64,000 bases of DNA, taken from assembly GCA_950295325.1 (NCBI GenBank), contig OX485804.1:47492001-47556000 (forward strand). Direction: 5' to 3'. The position numbers and the translations under genes were made by a program. This document shows, one piece after another, positions 45,990 through 58,073 of this stretch. This DNA is from Polytrichum commune (Eukaryota > Streptophyta > Polytrichopsida > Polytrichales > Polytrichaceae). The notes under the pieces are model-generated. The model saw only the letters and a program-made list of their open reading frames with translations. It had not been told where the DNA came from and ran no database searches. Numbering within the stretch: the first letter of the stretch is position 1; each line of letters opens with the position of its first letter.

Positions 45990-48850
45990 GTCAACAAATT
46001 ATGTAGTTGCCACCCAGTGAATGCAAGACAAGTAATGTGGGCCACACTAATTCAGATATTTAGAGTCATAAAGTACCTTGCAAGTCTTAGTGGATGATTG
46101 ACATAAGATACATATGGCAATGCGAAAGTGGCATGCAAATGCATCATGCAAATACAAGTGGAGCTTCCTCGCAAAGGATGAAGAAGCCACATAAGCTCTA
46201 TTGTAAAGAAGGAGAGAGAAGTTGAAGGGCGAATGGATTCGCCATTGCCAAGTAGTAAGTACCTTGTTAAGTTATTCACTCTTGGGCTGCACATACACGA
46301 TGGGTACCTTACATGGTTCCCCAAAAGTTGGGATGCAGGAGCCATATTGTGGAGTAGCATGCCACGTGGGCCAATAGAGAGGCTCCATCACAAGAAGCTT
46401 TGTGTTGCAGTGGCCAAGGCGGAGGAGGGGGAGGGGGGGGGGGGGCCGCCCCACACACATTCATTCCACTTTCCCCACCTGCTGCTGCTGCTGCCCATCT
46501 GGTTGGCCCCATGGAGCCAGGACAGGGAAGCCAAGGTGTCCAAAATGACCCACCCCCCTTTCTTCTACAGTAGAAGAGGCGCCCATGAACCCATCCCTTC
46601 ACACATTCTCCGCTCCATCTCGACATGTCTGAGGCACTGCAAATGTTTCCTGCGTAGGCACACACAAATCAACAGGATTGTAATTTTATTCCATAAATTC
46701 AGATTACTGTGAAATTTTAAAGCCAAAAGTTGGCATGAGGATATTGTCAATGTTTAGAGTTTGTCATTTAAACTACTCATTTAAACTGTTCATCTCTCCT
46801 CGCTCTAGCACTAAAACCCATGATAAGTGTCGTGACACTATTGGTTCCAGCATGATTGAAATTTAGTCCCAACTTGATCGAAAGTCTAGTACTCTATAGT
46901 GAGCGGTTATGGCATACTATAGACATTGGTAATATGTTCAGGCCAACTTTTGGTTTCAAAAATTCATAGTAAATTCAATTTAAGGAATAAAATTACCGAA
47001 AATGTGTAATCCTCTTGATTTCTATCTTCGTGCACGGAAAAAGTTTACACCACCTTATACTTCTCCAAATTTCATGCAAAATCTCTTAACTGATCGGTCA
47101 TGGATGCCTAATCTACTCTAGTAAGGACTGGCACCAATGTCAAGTTAATGCACACGGAATTTGTAGAATAAGCACACAGTGTGATCTTTCAATTCCCAAC
47201 CTGCGTCACGTAGGCAATATAAGAACCCATGAAATATGATAGCGCTATTCAAGCAACCCATCTTAATTTGAGTCAAAACAAGGATTTCCAGGGAAAGTGA
47301 GTCAAGACTTTGGACAAGGTACCTTACTTGGAAAAGCCAAAAACAAACTGCACACGAATGTCTTGCCTTGAACTTACTTGGGTCAGCATTGTCCCACTCT
47401 TCTTGCAGCATATATATATATATATATGAATCATGATTTGGTGAGGTTCGAAAAGTAATATACTGTGTAGGGAGTTTGTTCTTCGACTCTGGTTATCTCT
47501 CTTCCAACACTTCTTACTAACCTTTCAACTTGGCTTGCACATGTTTCACCCATGCTATGTTAGAGGTTGGGTATGCAGGTGGGTAGGCGGATGAGTATTT
47601 ACATCTGTAGGAAGGTCACAAAATATTTGAAGAAGGTTCAATCTAGAAAATTGTAGAATGATGTTCACATGTTGAGTACGATTAATCATGAAGTTGTAAA
47701 ACGTTTCATAATTAATTAAACAATAAGAAGACAATAAGTAAGCTCATTAGTGAGATGTTTTGAATAGTTTAATTTAGTATGTTGACTTGTGGTTGCAAAT
47801 TAATTCCAATTCACTTATTGACAATGGGAGTTGTGTGAGTGTGTTTTCTTGCTTACTTACTGCACTTGTTGTTGGGAAGTAATTTAAGAAAAATAATGAG
47901 CCTATTCATAATGGAAATTAAAAATTAAAAATTAAAATGAAATTATTACACCCCCAATCCTCTTTACCTTGCTCATAGGCTCTAGATAGGGTCACCCCCC
48001 CCCCTAATTCACTAATTGTATAGTTGTGCGAACATAGTAGGTGTAGTGACTGCATATGTGTCAACACCCACCCATCTTCATTCGTATAAGTAATAGATGG
48101 CACATGGTATTGGTCTAATTTCAATTTGTAATGCTTGTTTCGGGATGAGATTTAGACTTAGATCAACTCAAAAATGGAGCAACATCATAATTCACACCGG
48201 TGACAACATCAAAGTCGTTTTTTTTTTTTTTTTTCTCGTCTAAGTATATGTAGGTTCTGAATATGCCTATCTTGAACACCTTGTTTTAAACTATGATATT
48301 GTCACTACGACTCGCCCTTCCTAAAATTTACTCACATTGTACAAAGTTGTGATTTGCACAAGAAGTTGATAGATTTGTACTCTCTGTCAAATAATATTGT
48401 ACATTGAGGCCACCGAATTTCCAAAGGCATATACTCTCAATTGAATTGAAAACATTGCCTCAAACACTTATAATCTGCATTCATCACATAGCTTACATCC
48501 GTTGTCGCCGGGCGGGGTTTGCAATGGACAAATTTCCCATAGCTTAACAATATAATTTTTAGATCGCAAAGAGCTAAGTTGTGAATCAGAGCACATGGTG
48601 ATACGTACATCTTGTCCATTATTTCTCAACATTTAATCTCAACCCTCGTGCAAGCCATGCATGTGAGGAGATCCAAAATAAGGGCCAAGGCTATCTACAT
48701 CTTGCTCTTTTCAACTGGACCACTCACCAATCTTATGGAACATGAAAGTGCACTCCATCATATTGTAAACATTAAAACAATTCCTTAAAATTGGCTCCAA
48801 TATTATTATTGGAGATCCCAAATTAACATGAGTGGTATTTACACCAAACA
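45990..48850. other. Intergenic DNA, low-complexity tracts only
   Basis: No gene is recognised. A G-rich run (46428-46444), (CTG)n (46480-46492), (TA)n (47410-47427) and a T-run of about 18 (48219-48236) are present. The open frame at 46233-46712 runs through the G-run and looks fortuitous. Confidence 0.5.
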
Positions 48851-49689
48851 GGCTTATTAGAGCATCCCCATTAGAATGGGTTTAGCCCACGGGTAAAATA
48901 GGGTTGGTACCCTCTTTGCCGACCCCGGCAACTAAGGGGAGGCCGGTACAAGATGTTGCGTCCCACCAACACCGACACTGTGACTACTGAAACCTGGTGG
49001 TATCAGGCTTGGATCCGGGGAAGAACTCAACCGTTGCTTGCTTTGCAAAGAGATTAGAGCAGTTTAATGTCATGCCCGCATATAATTATGTAATTGATGT
49101 TTACCTCAACCTATGAATGCTTCTTTCCTAGTAGGTATGCAAGTTTTTATCCTAGGGTTATCATCCAATTGTTTATAGGGTATATGTTCATTATTTGGAT
49201 CATTTTCAAGCACGAATATAGGATAATTAACAAATCCTAACCATATCCGTATTAATTCAGACCTCATATAGTTTTTTTCCTTTCATTATCGACATTATGC
49301 ATCCTCACCAAATGACCATATATTATCCCGTACTCCAATCTCTTTTGAGCATGTGTATTTTTAGTGAACGTTCTTATTTTCTTAAGTACTCACATACCAC
49401 TCAATCATTTGGCCCTGCGAAAAATTTAATTAAGACCAAGCTAATTGACACACACACATTATCAAGTCCAAAACCATGGGGTTTAGGGAACCTCTTTTCT
49501 AAGTTTAGGTGTACGTGATGGGCACGTCAACATATAATATTGTATGTCATACTATGCATGCGTACTTGTTCAATAATGGTTTTTTAGGGTTTAGGTTGGT
49601 GTTTTGGGGGTTATATATTTTTTAATTCCCTAGACACCATCAATTACATTTTCCATTTGTGAAGGTTTAGGATACGTGAGAGTTAGCGT

Positions 49690-50590
49690 TATTTGGACTG
49701 GTTTGGATTATCAATTATTGTAGTCAACGTTTTGGCTAATATCCACATGTTGAGCGTTGTAGTGTTTGAACAATGGAGAGCTTCTAACCATAGTATTAGG
49801 GACAGCTTAGGAGATGGCATAGAAGAGGAATATGTGATGAACCAAATTGTGTTCAATCACCCTATAGACTATTTAAATGAAGAGCATGTTTAGACAGGTG
49901 GTACTGGATTAAGTAGAAAATCAAATAAGAATGGGCTTGCATTATTTTACACTAAGTTGTTTTACAATGATTATTTACCAAGACCCTTGTTTTCGATGAT
50001 GCCACATTTCACCAAGTATATTGCATGTGCAAAGACACTTTCTGGTGAATGCACAATGCAATTTGGGAGATTGACGATTACTTTGAACAAAAAAACTTAT
50101 TGCGCTAGTGCAATTGGTTTATCTTCCCTTAAAAACCACAACAATAATGCGCATGCTGTCTTTTGATACTCCTATGAAGGCGCAAGAAGAATATTGTCGG
50201 ATGGCACCAAACACTGCTCAAGAATCAATGTTACGTTGGTGTAGGGGAATCTAAAGATGTTTCGAATGGGAGTACTTGTGTTAATACTTTCAATATGACA
50301 TTGTGAAGCATATGATTGTTAACCAAAAAAAAGGTGGCTAGGTATGTATGGCAGTTTTGATTGCATGTAGTGGAAATGGAAACTATGTCCAATTGCACTT
50401 TAGTGGTCATATAAAGACAAGGATAAAAATAGACCTATCATATTGAAGAAAGTCCCCTAGTGCGGAACATGCTTATTGGCAATGCCAATGGAATAGGGTT
50501 TTGAGTTAATTGGCACTAGTTGATACATATTATTCGTTTGTTGACAATCTTTATTCAAAACGGAGTTGTTTCGTTCAATATCTCCAAGAT
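49690..50590 (+). pseudogene. HARBI1-type transposase relic
   Basis: In successive frames: DYLPRPLFSMMPHFTKY (from 49970), ASAIGLSSLKN, then MRMLSFDTPMKAQEEYCRM and ESMLRWCRG (50145-50255). Then comes MYGSFDCMWKWKLCP (about 50345), where the family has GSIDCMHW-x-WKNCP with the first catalytic Asp. The order and spacing are those of PIF/Harbinger transposases. At least three frame changes and several stops make it a pseudogene. Later catalytic residues could not be placed. Confidence 0.7.
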
Positions 50591-50759
50591 CCAAAAGATT
50601 AAAAAAAAAAATTCACCACTTTACAAGAGTCTATGCAAAAAGATGTGGAAGGTTGCTCCAAGGTGCATAATTGTTATTGGTTATTTTTCTTAATCAAACT
50701 CTTGTGGCAATGTTTTATCAAATGACATTAACTAGTCACCAGAGCCCAACATTTTCCTT

Positions 50760-50878
50760 TTAAATTGCACCCATACCCAGACCATGCCCATCAGCAGCGA
50801 CCTATGCCCACCCATGCTCACCCATAGCATGACATGTGCGCACCCATGCCCACCCATGCCCACACATAGCATGACATG
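50760..50878. repeat. CCCATGCCCACC minisatellite, left part
   Basis: Units of 'cccatgcccacc' alternate with 'catagcatgacatg'. The array is split by the MITE at 50879-51288 and resumes at 51289-51320 and 51640-51730. Confidence 0.8.
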
Positions 50879-51288
50879 CTCGGGGAGTGCACTTAAAGTT
50901 AAGACTAGGAATCACGTGAGTGCGTACTTTTGACCCCCCTATGTATGTACTAAAAAATCATCTAAAATTTTAAAAAAATATGAAGTTGTTAAACACAATC
51001 TAAAGTTCTTGTTGTATAACTTAAAAAAAAATCAATTGTAAATATTTTTAAATTTATTTTTGAAGCAAAAAACAACGCATTTTAGTTCAAACATCTATCA
51101 TTTTTTTTAATAAATTTTAAAAACTTTTCGTCCTGAAATTTATACCAAGTGATAGATATATACGTAATGATTTGGCACTTAAAAATTCTTAATTTAAAAA
51201 CTATTTTAAGGCCAAGTATTGTAGGGGGTATGCCATTAAAACACACTCACGTGTATTCCTAACCTTAACTTTAAGTGCACTCCCCGGG
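50879..51288. mobile_element. hAT-type MITE, 410 bp
   Basis: The left end 'ctcggggagtgcacttaaag' and the right end 'aagtgcactccccggg' are inverted complements, with about 40 bp of imperfect terminal repeat continuing into 'ttaggaat...cacgtgagtg'. ATGACATG occurs on both sides (50871-50878 and 51289-51296), an 8-bp duplication as made by hAT transposases. That octamer is also part of the local minisatellite unit, so the duplication is likely but not proven. There is no coding capacity. Confidence 0.75.
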
Positions 51289-51639
51289 ATGACATGTGCC
51301 CACCCATGCCCACCCATGCTATTCAAATTGCGCCCATGTATTCAAAAATTGTGTAATGTGTATTACCCGCCTACACCAAGTCTTGGTTGGATCAGACAAA
51401 TAAAAGTTCATTCACTATCGTTGGCTTCAGCCCGGAGCGCTTCTTGGTTAGCGTATTCCCTGCATCCGAGAAGTTTGACTCCGATTTGGAGTTGGATGCA
51501 AGGATGCACAAAACCGAACACGCCACGCGCGACATGATGGGGAATGTGGGGGCTCCTTTCAGCTTCCACCACAAGAGAATATTGAATTTAGCAATGGTAT
51601 CCCGATTCATTGGCAATGCTAAGCTCACTGCTGCAATGA

Positions 51640-51730
51640 TCTCATGCCCACCCATGCCCACCCATGAACAATAATATCGCACCCATGCCCACCCAAAACC
51701 CATGGGCATGGGTGGGCATGAGTATGGGCA
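51640..51730. repeat. CCCATGCCCACC minisatellite, right part
   Basis: 'atgcccacccatgcccaccc' units, then an inverted stretch 'catgggcatgggtgggcatg'. It is the same unit as at 50760-50878. Confidence 0.75.
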
Positions 51731-52309
51731 CCCAATGTAGGGCTCTGCTAGTCACTTACCAAACCCTAACTAAATCCAGAGAGGTCTGGTTTTCAATTTA
51801 AGTTTTGTCATTGCTTTGGTGTACACTTGCTAATGCAACAAAAGATTGGAACACTTGTTCAAATCTCATTGCCTAGTGTAAACTCAAATGTGAATAACAG
51901 TTCAGCCAAAATCAACAAACATAAGCATAAATCCTATGGGGCTCATTTTTCAATATGATTTTTGTTGGTTTTTTGTTATTCAAACTTTGAAGTTGGATAA
52001 CATCAAAACATATTGGTACATGCCTGTGCTCATTGGGTTTGTGTTCATATATGTGCAAGTCGTTATTGGTTGCAATTCAACTTCCAAACCAATGGGATTG
52101 ATTCAATGGAACCAAGGCAACTTGAGATGTCAGTTGGATTTGCTCTCCAAGTCATTATTGGATTGCTTGAGTGAATTGAATCACAAATTGGACTTGGAAT
52201 GAATTTAGAATTGGATGTCGGACTTCAAATGAAGTTTTTAAGTGGATTGTAGGCTTGAGTTGGAATGCATATTATCTTTGAGTGCAAGTTTAATTTGAGG
52301 GATAAAACT

Positions 52310-52440
52310 GAGCAAACAACCATTCAATGTGGATTGAGCAATTCAACATGAATTCAACAAACAACCATTTAATGTGGATTGAGCAAACAACCATTCAATG
52401 TGGATTCAACAAACAACATCCAATGAGGATCAATAACATT
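52310..52440. repeat. Tandem repeat, about 30-40-bp unit
   Basis: 'aacaaccattcaatgtggat' followed by 'tgagcaa' or 'tcaacaa' occurs about three to four times. Confidence 0.7.
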
Positions 52441-53589
52441 GTATAGATCAAAATTGAGTTGGATAACAAACAAAGTTGAGCAAGCATTTAATTGAGAATT
52501 ATGTGAGCCAAATATATGCATAAATGTACTAGGGAAGAGCACAAACTATATTTTATTGATGGATTGGTTGGTATTTATGCATGATGAAATAGATATGTTT
52601 GCACAACTGATCCTAGTTGTCTGTATGCAAAAACTTATTCTATTTGTTTATTTGCCTCATACAAAAACCTCAATAAAGGTGGCAACAAGTTGCATTTATG
52701 CAACAAGGCTTGATGGATAAAAAATCAAATTGAAATGGAATAAGCACCAAACTAAAATGCTTCATCGATCAAACTAAAATGCAACAAGTGAATGCAAACA
52801 TTGAATTGAAATGTAACCCTAAATTGAGATCTAAAACCCTAAACTAGACCAACAATACAAAGATTAAAGGTTGCAGTTTGACTTCTAGCAATGGGATTGA
52901 TTTTGGAATTCAACCAATTTTGGCAAAAATTTGAGTTCTGCAACAAATGGTTATTGATTTATTCCCAACGACCACTCCAAGACTTTGGCCTTGTGTGCAC
53001 AAGTTTATAAAAATAAAATTGAAGACTAAAGATGAGGGTCATCTTAGCTTAGGTGTGGGATTGTGGACAAACACTATCAAACGCTCTATTCAACAAAAAT
53101 TGGGTTGAATGTGGAGCACCAAAAAACTAAATCCTACGCCCTTGCACCCTACAAATTTGAGTGGTAAAGAGAGGGGATGTGAGGATGTTGAGAAAGAATG
53201 AGTGCCTATTGGCAAACTCTTCTTGAATCCCATAAATCCAAAATGTGACATGAGAAGCATGTATTTGGTGTGCATCAATGGAGAGCATCAACGTCAGGAT
53301 GGGGGAAGGGTAATGTTGAATTCACTCATTTGTGAAGGGTTGACCCCATCGCATGCCTCCTCCTCACAATCCAATGCCACTTGCAGAAAATCGTTGTCAA
53401 AGTAACGAAGACCCTCTTCATGTTGGTGTGAGAATCGAAGTGGAGAGGGGAGGTTGGTGGCATACTCGGGGACATATGCAATGTGTCAAAGTTGGGTAGA
53501 GTGGAAGAGATCGTCATCTGTTAGGTCCAACTCTACGCATGTGTCCTCATCTCCGTCTTTGGAGTTGTTCAGGTCCAAGCCGAGGTAAG

Positions 53590-54590
53590 CAACTAAATCT
53601 ACAATGCGGGCTTGTGTTGCAGGTGCAGCAAGTGATTGCAAATAGGAAAGGAGGATCGGAGCATCAATGGGGGAGACGCCGACTCCGGAGCATGGAGGAG
53701 TAGGTGCAATGGCAACATTTGCGGTAGATGCAACATCAACTTTGGCTTGGATGCGAGCAAGCTCTTACCTTCGGCGGAGGAGAAGCCATTGGTGAGCGAT
53801 ATTGCAAGTAATGAGCATGTCTTCAAGAATGAAGAGGCTCAATTTGTTTTGCTGAGCAATTTGCTCAATCTTTTTCATAGTGGTTGGAGCAAAATCTACG
53901 GTGGCTTTTGCATTGGCACGCACGGCTACCTCCTTCACCTTTAGATTTAGGTGATTTTTTTTCGAAGACTTAGCACCTTGAGGCCGAGTTGGTGCATGTG
54001 TGGATTCGCTTGGGATGAATACTCCATTAGGAGTGACAACATCACAACAATCAATAGGGAGCGCATTTGAATCATCAACATCTTGCCCTCTCGCTTTCCA
54101 CTTGCCCATAATAATTGTTGCAAAATGAGGATGATTTTTTTAGCAACAACCAACAATGTTCAAGAACAAAGGCCTTTTCACATTTATATCTGTGAACATT
54201 ACAACATCATCTTTAGTTGTCCCACTCTCATCAATATCCTTAATACTCCAATAGCAACCATCGAACTTGGCCACAACAACCTTTATGTCACCCCATTTTA
54301 TTTCCAAAGACCTTGTAGGACAATTTGCTCCTCCCTTTGGCTTATGCCTTGCATTATGCAAAGCAACAAAGTCCTAAAATGCAGTATTTTTCTGCCATGT
54401 CCCTCTCCTTGAGTATGTGGAGGTGTGCGTAAAGCTCTTACAACACTGTTTTTTTCTTCCTTTGGACAAGAGTTCATGCCCTTCTTTGTCTTCCCACCTA
54501 TTGCGTTGACATCTTCTCCCCTTGCTAACATTGTGGAATCAATTTGGACGTTGGTGTGAATTAGGGCTTGACGGCCCCGGGTGCCCAATA
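53590..54590 (-). pseudogene. Myb/SANT-type accessory protein relic of PIF/Harbinger
   Basis: From 54361 down: RSLEIKWGDIKVVVAKFDGC followed by YWSIKDIDESGTTKDD matches the SANT-like domain found in plant transposon accessory proteins. After a frame change PQGAKSSKKNHLNLKVKEVA and QQNKLSLFILEDMLI (54109-53765) match the NAM-associated C-terminal region (P-x-G-x-K-x-x-K, and L-F-x-x-x-D/E-x-x-I). These proteins bind the element ends and work with the transposase. The copy is broken by at least two frame changes. Confidence 0.65.
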
Positions 54591-55295
54591 CCTAGAGTGT
54601 CGTTCACCCGCTAGGTACCCAACTTGGTGGGGACGCTCTTAGTGTGATCTCTCAAGATTTGCGACTTATTGTGTTGACCTTTGATTTCAAGCTATTGAAG
54701 GAAAGTCATCTTCACATACTCACAAATGGAGTTGTGTGAGTGCGTTGGCTATTGTTGTGTTATTGTGTATCGTTTATTGATTTATTATAATCTTTTGTAG
54801 TCCACCATAACTTTGGTCCGATCTTATATTTAATCCTACAATGAAAGTTAGTGTCACAAACAACCTACTTAGTTTAGTTGGGATGAATTAGCTACAAACA
54901 TGTGCCAACAGAAAAAATTAAAAATTAAAAATTAAATTAAAAGAAGAAGAAGCATACGAGCGTGCCTCTCATCCATCCATATCGAGAACTTGATCCCCTG
55001 CACATTTGTGTCTTATTCACTTAAAAAATGTGTGTGTAGACCGATTCCGTGTCTTTGAAGCAAGTTCTAGTGTCAAAGCAACTCTAAATACAACCTGCGG
55101 ACGGTGTAGTATTGGAGGGGTTTTGTATTGGATGAATGAGAGGCAGGTACGGTCGTATGCTATAATTCCCATTTGCCCACACCTACGCGGATCCGTTTTT
55201 ATGGGACCCCTTTACATCAGAAAGACAGGTGGGGCCCCGGTGAAAGAGCCCTGAATTATAATAGGGAATGTATATGTATTTGTCATGTTATGTTA

Positions 55296-56019
55296 CTGTT
55301 CTCCCTCTTTAGTATGACACGTTTGGGAAACACAAAAAAAGTCGTATTTTCGAGGTGCCGTCTTCTCATTAATATGGCAAATGGCATAAAGTTGTTGTAC
55401 TATCGAGGGAGTACAAAAACATAAGTAATATGAGCTTTACAATATATACACAACGAGTTTAAGCAATATAGATGGTATGAAATAATAACTGCACCTCCAA
55501 ACAATTACAAATATTCTCAAGAACTTTTGAAATAGGAGTCCAAAGATCTTTGGTGTCGCCTACCCAAGTTAGCAAATGTCGTATCGAAATTCCCTACTAA
55601 CTTTTGAAAACTAATAATTTCACTAACGCCAAAATATAAAGAATTCTTTGATGAGAAACTAGACAACAATGATGCATGACGTTTAGCATCACTGAACTTT
55701 GCTATAGGTGGAGCAACATCATCCACATCTACACTAGTAACCCTAATTCTCGTTCAATTCCCAATGAGAAGTGAAGTTCCCAAGTGAAAATGGATGTATT
55801 TTAGACGTACATAACATAAATGAAAGGAATTTCAGCATGAACTACCTCTTTAGAATGACAAAACAGAGATTCTATATGCCGCATTAGCAACAAGTCGTCG
55901 TCGTCGTGTAAAAGAGGGAGTTTTGGGGGAAGAAGTTGGGTCGTGCAGAAATGAGTGTGTCGTAAAATGGAGGGTATCATACAAACGAGTGTGGTATGAG
56001 CGAGCGAGGGAGGTTCATT
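55296..56019. mobile_element. pogo/Tigger-like element, copy 2 (inverted relative to copy 1)
   Basis: The left end 'ctgttctccctctttagtat' with 'gacac' and the right end 'cgagcgagggaggttcatt' form imperfect inverted ends, with TA at both borders. The minus strand at 55726-55517 encodes FSDAKRHASLLSSF, ISFQKLVGNFD and RRHQRSLDSYFKSS. The last stretch looks like the short C-terminal tail of pogo/Tigger transposases. The DDE domain itself is absent, so this is an internally deleted, non-autonomous copy. Confidence 0.65.
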
Positions 56020-56575
56020 TAGAGTGTATTTCCGGAGAACGGAGCACATGTGTTGAGGCCCGTTCTGAATTGCTAAAAATGCACGGACGGACGGAGGCAA
56101 TGATACATGCATACATACAGACAGACAGAGAGACAGACAGGCTATGGCATGCAGTTGCTAGTGTAGTTTAGTTTCCCCAGCAGCACAGCAGATGCAGCAC
56201 GGCTATTAACTTATAATATGGCCTTCGCGTCCTTTCAGTACCCAAGTACCTGTACCAGCTAGGTATTCTCTACTCAAGTTACACCTACACTAACTTACAT
56301 TCAGCTTCTCTTCTTAGTTAGCCGGCCCTCCACATACATTTGCCATTCCACTTCCCCATCTACATACATACATACATACATGTATGTTTGTCTGTCTGTA
56401 CCAGTCAAGTCCCGGGAGGATTAATTTAGGCCACAATCGGTCAAGATCCCATTGTTCCCAACCCCCACTGCTTAGCCCCGCCCGGCCTTCATCACATCTG
56501 CCCTGCCCTGCCCTGCCCTGTCCCGGCCACGCCTCCCTTCACTGTCCGAATGAAGCCCATGCTCCCTGCCCGCTC
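56020..56575. other. Microsatellite-rich GC patch
   Basis: Contains (GACA)n-like (56118-56140), (CATA)n (56362-56382) and (CCCTG)n (56500-56520) runs. Base composition is higher than around it, but no gene or element could be tied to it. Confidence 0.5.
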
Positions 56576-56579
56576 TGCC

Positions 56580-56760
56580 CGACTTCGAAAAATCAATTTG
56601 CCCTTGCATTCTTCAAGGTTGTTTGTCCATACAACTCATATTCAGTGTATTTTATCTTCAAGTTCCAAATCCAATATATATGTTCGCTTTCATTGAGTGA
56701 ATAAGCGATTGATCGGGAATTCATTTGTGAAGTGAAACCGTCAGTAAAGCATGTATTTAA
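56580..56760. mobile_element. Partial copy of the 39133-39663 foldback family
   Basis: 'ttgcccttgcattctt' plus 'caaggtt', 'atcttcaagttccaaat' and 'gcgattgatcgggaattcat' follow the same order as 39260-39430 in the foldback. The outer arms are missing. Confidence 0.65.
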
Positions 56761-56934
56761 CTTGGAAGCCGAAAATGTTGCAATACCCTCATTAGCGCCG
56801 AGGTTGTAATTTTTTGTGACTTGCCATTGAAAGGGTCGTTGTCATTCTAAACAAGTTACCGTTTGGAGTAATGTATTTCTATAACATTTGACTGGAAGTA
56901 TCATTTTTTAATACCCAAACATAAGTACATCATT

Positions 56935-57470
56935 TTGTCTAGATAGTGTGGGTTACAATTCAGAGTTACGTGTCGCTATAACTTTTTACTAACATTATCA
57001 TTGTTTACCAACTCAATTTTATCATATTCGTCGGTGTGCATACTAACCACACTAAATATGATAGTTAGTGTCACTTACTATTAAGGGTTAAACATTCCTA
57101 TATCTCTTTACTATTGATGTGTTTTTCTACCAAGTAAAGATGTTAATCTTCTATGATGTCCCAAAAACCATTTCGACCTTTCTTGGTAAAAAATGAGATG
57201 TATAGTAAACAATTATAGTGTCCAAATAGTAAGTGACACTAAATAACATATTTAGTGTACTTATATTATTTGAGTAAAAAATGACACTCTCAGAAAAATA
57301 TTATAGCAATGCGTAACTCCAACTGGTAACCCACAATAATTAGACAAAATAGCATAGTTAGTATGCACACCGAAGAATATGGTATAACTTAGTTAGTAAA
57401 GAACGTTAATCTCAGTAACAAGTTATGATAACATGTAACTCCAAATGGTAACCCACACTAATTAGACAAG
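56935..57470. mobile_element. Large foldback element, second copy of the ACACTAAATAT hairpin
   Basis: Outer arms: 'gtgtgggttacaattcagag' with 'tcggtgtgcatactaac' on the left, and 'gttagtatgcacaccga' with 'ctccaaatggtaacccacac' on the right. Inner hairpin: 'ctaaatatgatagttagtgt' plus 'cacttactatt' with its inverse at about 57225-57260. The inner part matches the 16030-16290 copy. No target duplication could be fixed. Confidence 0.7.
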
Positions 57471-57696
57471 AACACTCTGAAAATATGGACACCATGATGA
57501 GTGGTAGTGGGAACCTCCCCAAGGCTAACCCAAAGACCCCCCACCCCCCCCCAATAGAATATCCATTTACAAATCCAAAGGACAGAGTCTATGGAGGCTG
57601 CAACATGCTGCGGGCACGGGTTTCCCTTCAACACACAAATTCTCAAGACCCCTCTATTTTAGGGAAACGTGTAAGACCCCTCAACATTCAGTGTTA

Positions 57697-57903
57697 GGGC
57701 CACTTCACACACAAGCCAAGGATTGTGACCATATAAATGTGAGGGTCCTTGATTCTCTTCCAAAGACCGTACCATTAACATGGTCTGCTAGAATCCGTTA
57801 GGCCTATCTCTTGGAGGTGAACATGACGCAAATTCTGACAAACCATGAAACATTATTTAGAATTTGTCATGTAGAATTCCATGTATACTTTTCAACCATG
57901 ATA

Positions 57904-57939
<36 letters not shown>

Positions 57940-58073
57940 TTTGTCTATTTATAGATCCTTAAGTCTTCACCTTCTAATGTGGAGTGAGCTTGGATGGTAT
58001 CGACCTTTTTGACCAATGAGAGATTTTAAAATGCAATGGTCACGGGCCTTCAGTCTCGTGTGTGAAGTGGCCC
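57697..58073. mobile_element. MITE with GGGCCACTTCAC ends
   Basis: 377 bp. The left end GGGCCACTTCACACACAAGC and the right end, whose inverse complement is GGGCCACTTCACACACGAGA, are terminal inverted repeats. They share GGGCCACTT-x-ACA with the element at 39911. The flanks are TTA on the left and TAA on the right, close to the TTA duplication of PIF/Harbinger but not identical. An (ATGT)n run lies at 57910-57940. Confidence 0.75.

Larger units (their letters stand above)
48860..54638. mobile_element. PIF/Harbinger-like element carrying both ORF relics
   Basis: The left end GAGCATCCCCATTAGAATGG and the right end, whose inverse complement is GAGCGTCCCCACCAAGTTGG, form imperfect terminal inverted repeats. 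TTA flanks the element at 48857-48859 and 54639-54641. Inside are a HARBI1-type transposase relic on the plus strand (49690-50590) and a Myb/SANT-type accessory relic on the minus strand (53590-54590), the pair of genes an autonomous PIF/Harbinger element carries. A MITE with an 8-bp duplication and C-rich minisatellite DNA have been added. The ends resemble those of the MITE at 8330-8703. The element is 5,779 bp as it stands and is now coding-dead. Confidence 0.7.

Noticed and set aside
46233-46712. 159-aa open frame
   Set aside because: Runs through a G-run and a CTG repeat with no domain. It is an open frame by composition.
51387-51674. 95-aa open frame (FSPERFLVSVFPASEKF...)
   Set aside because: The peptide looks protein-like, but I cannot assign a family. 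It lies inside the Harbinger element beside minisatellite DNA, so I do not call it a gene.
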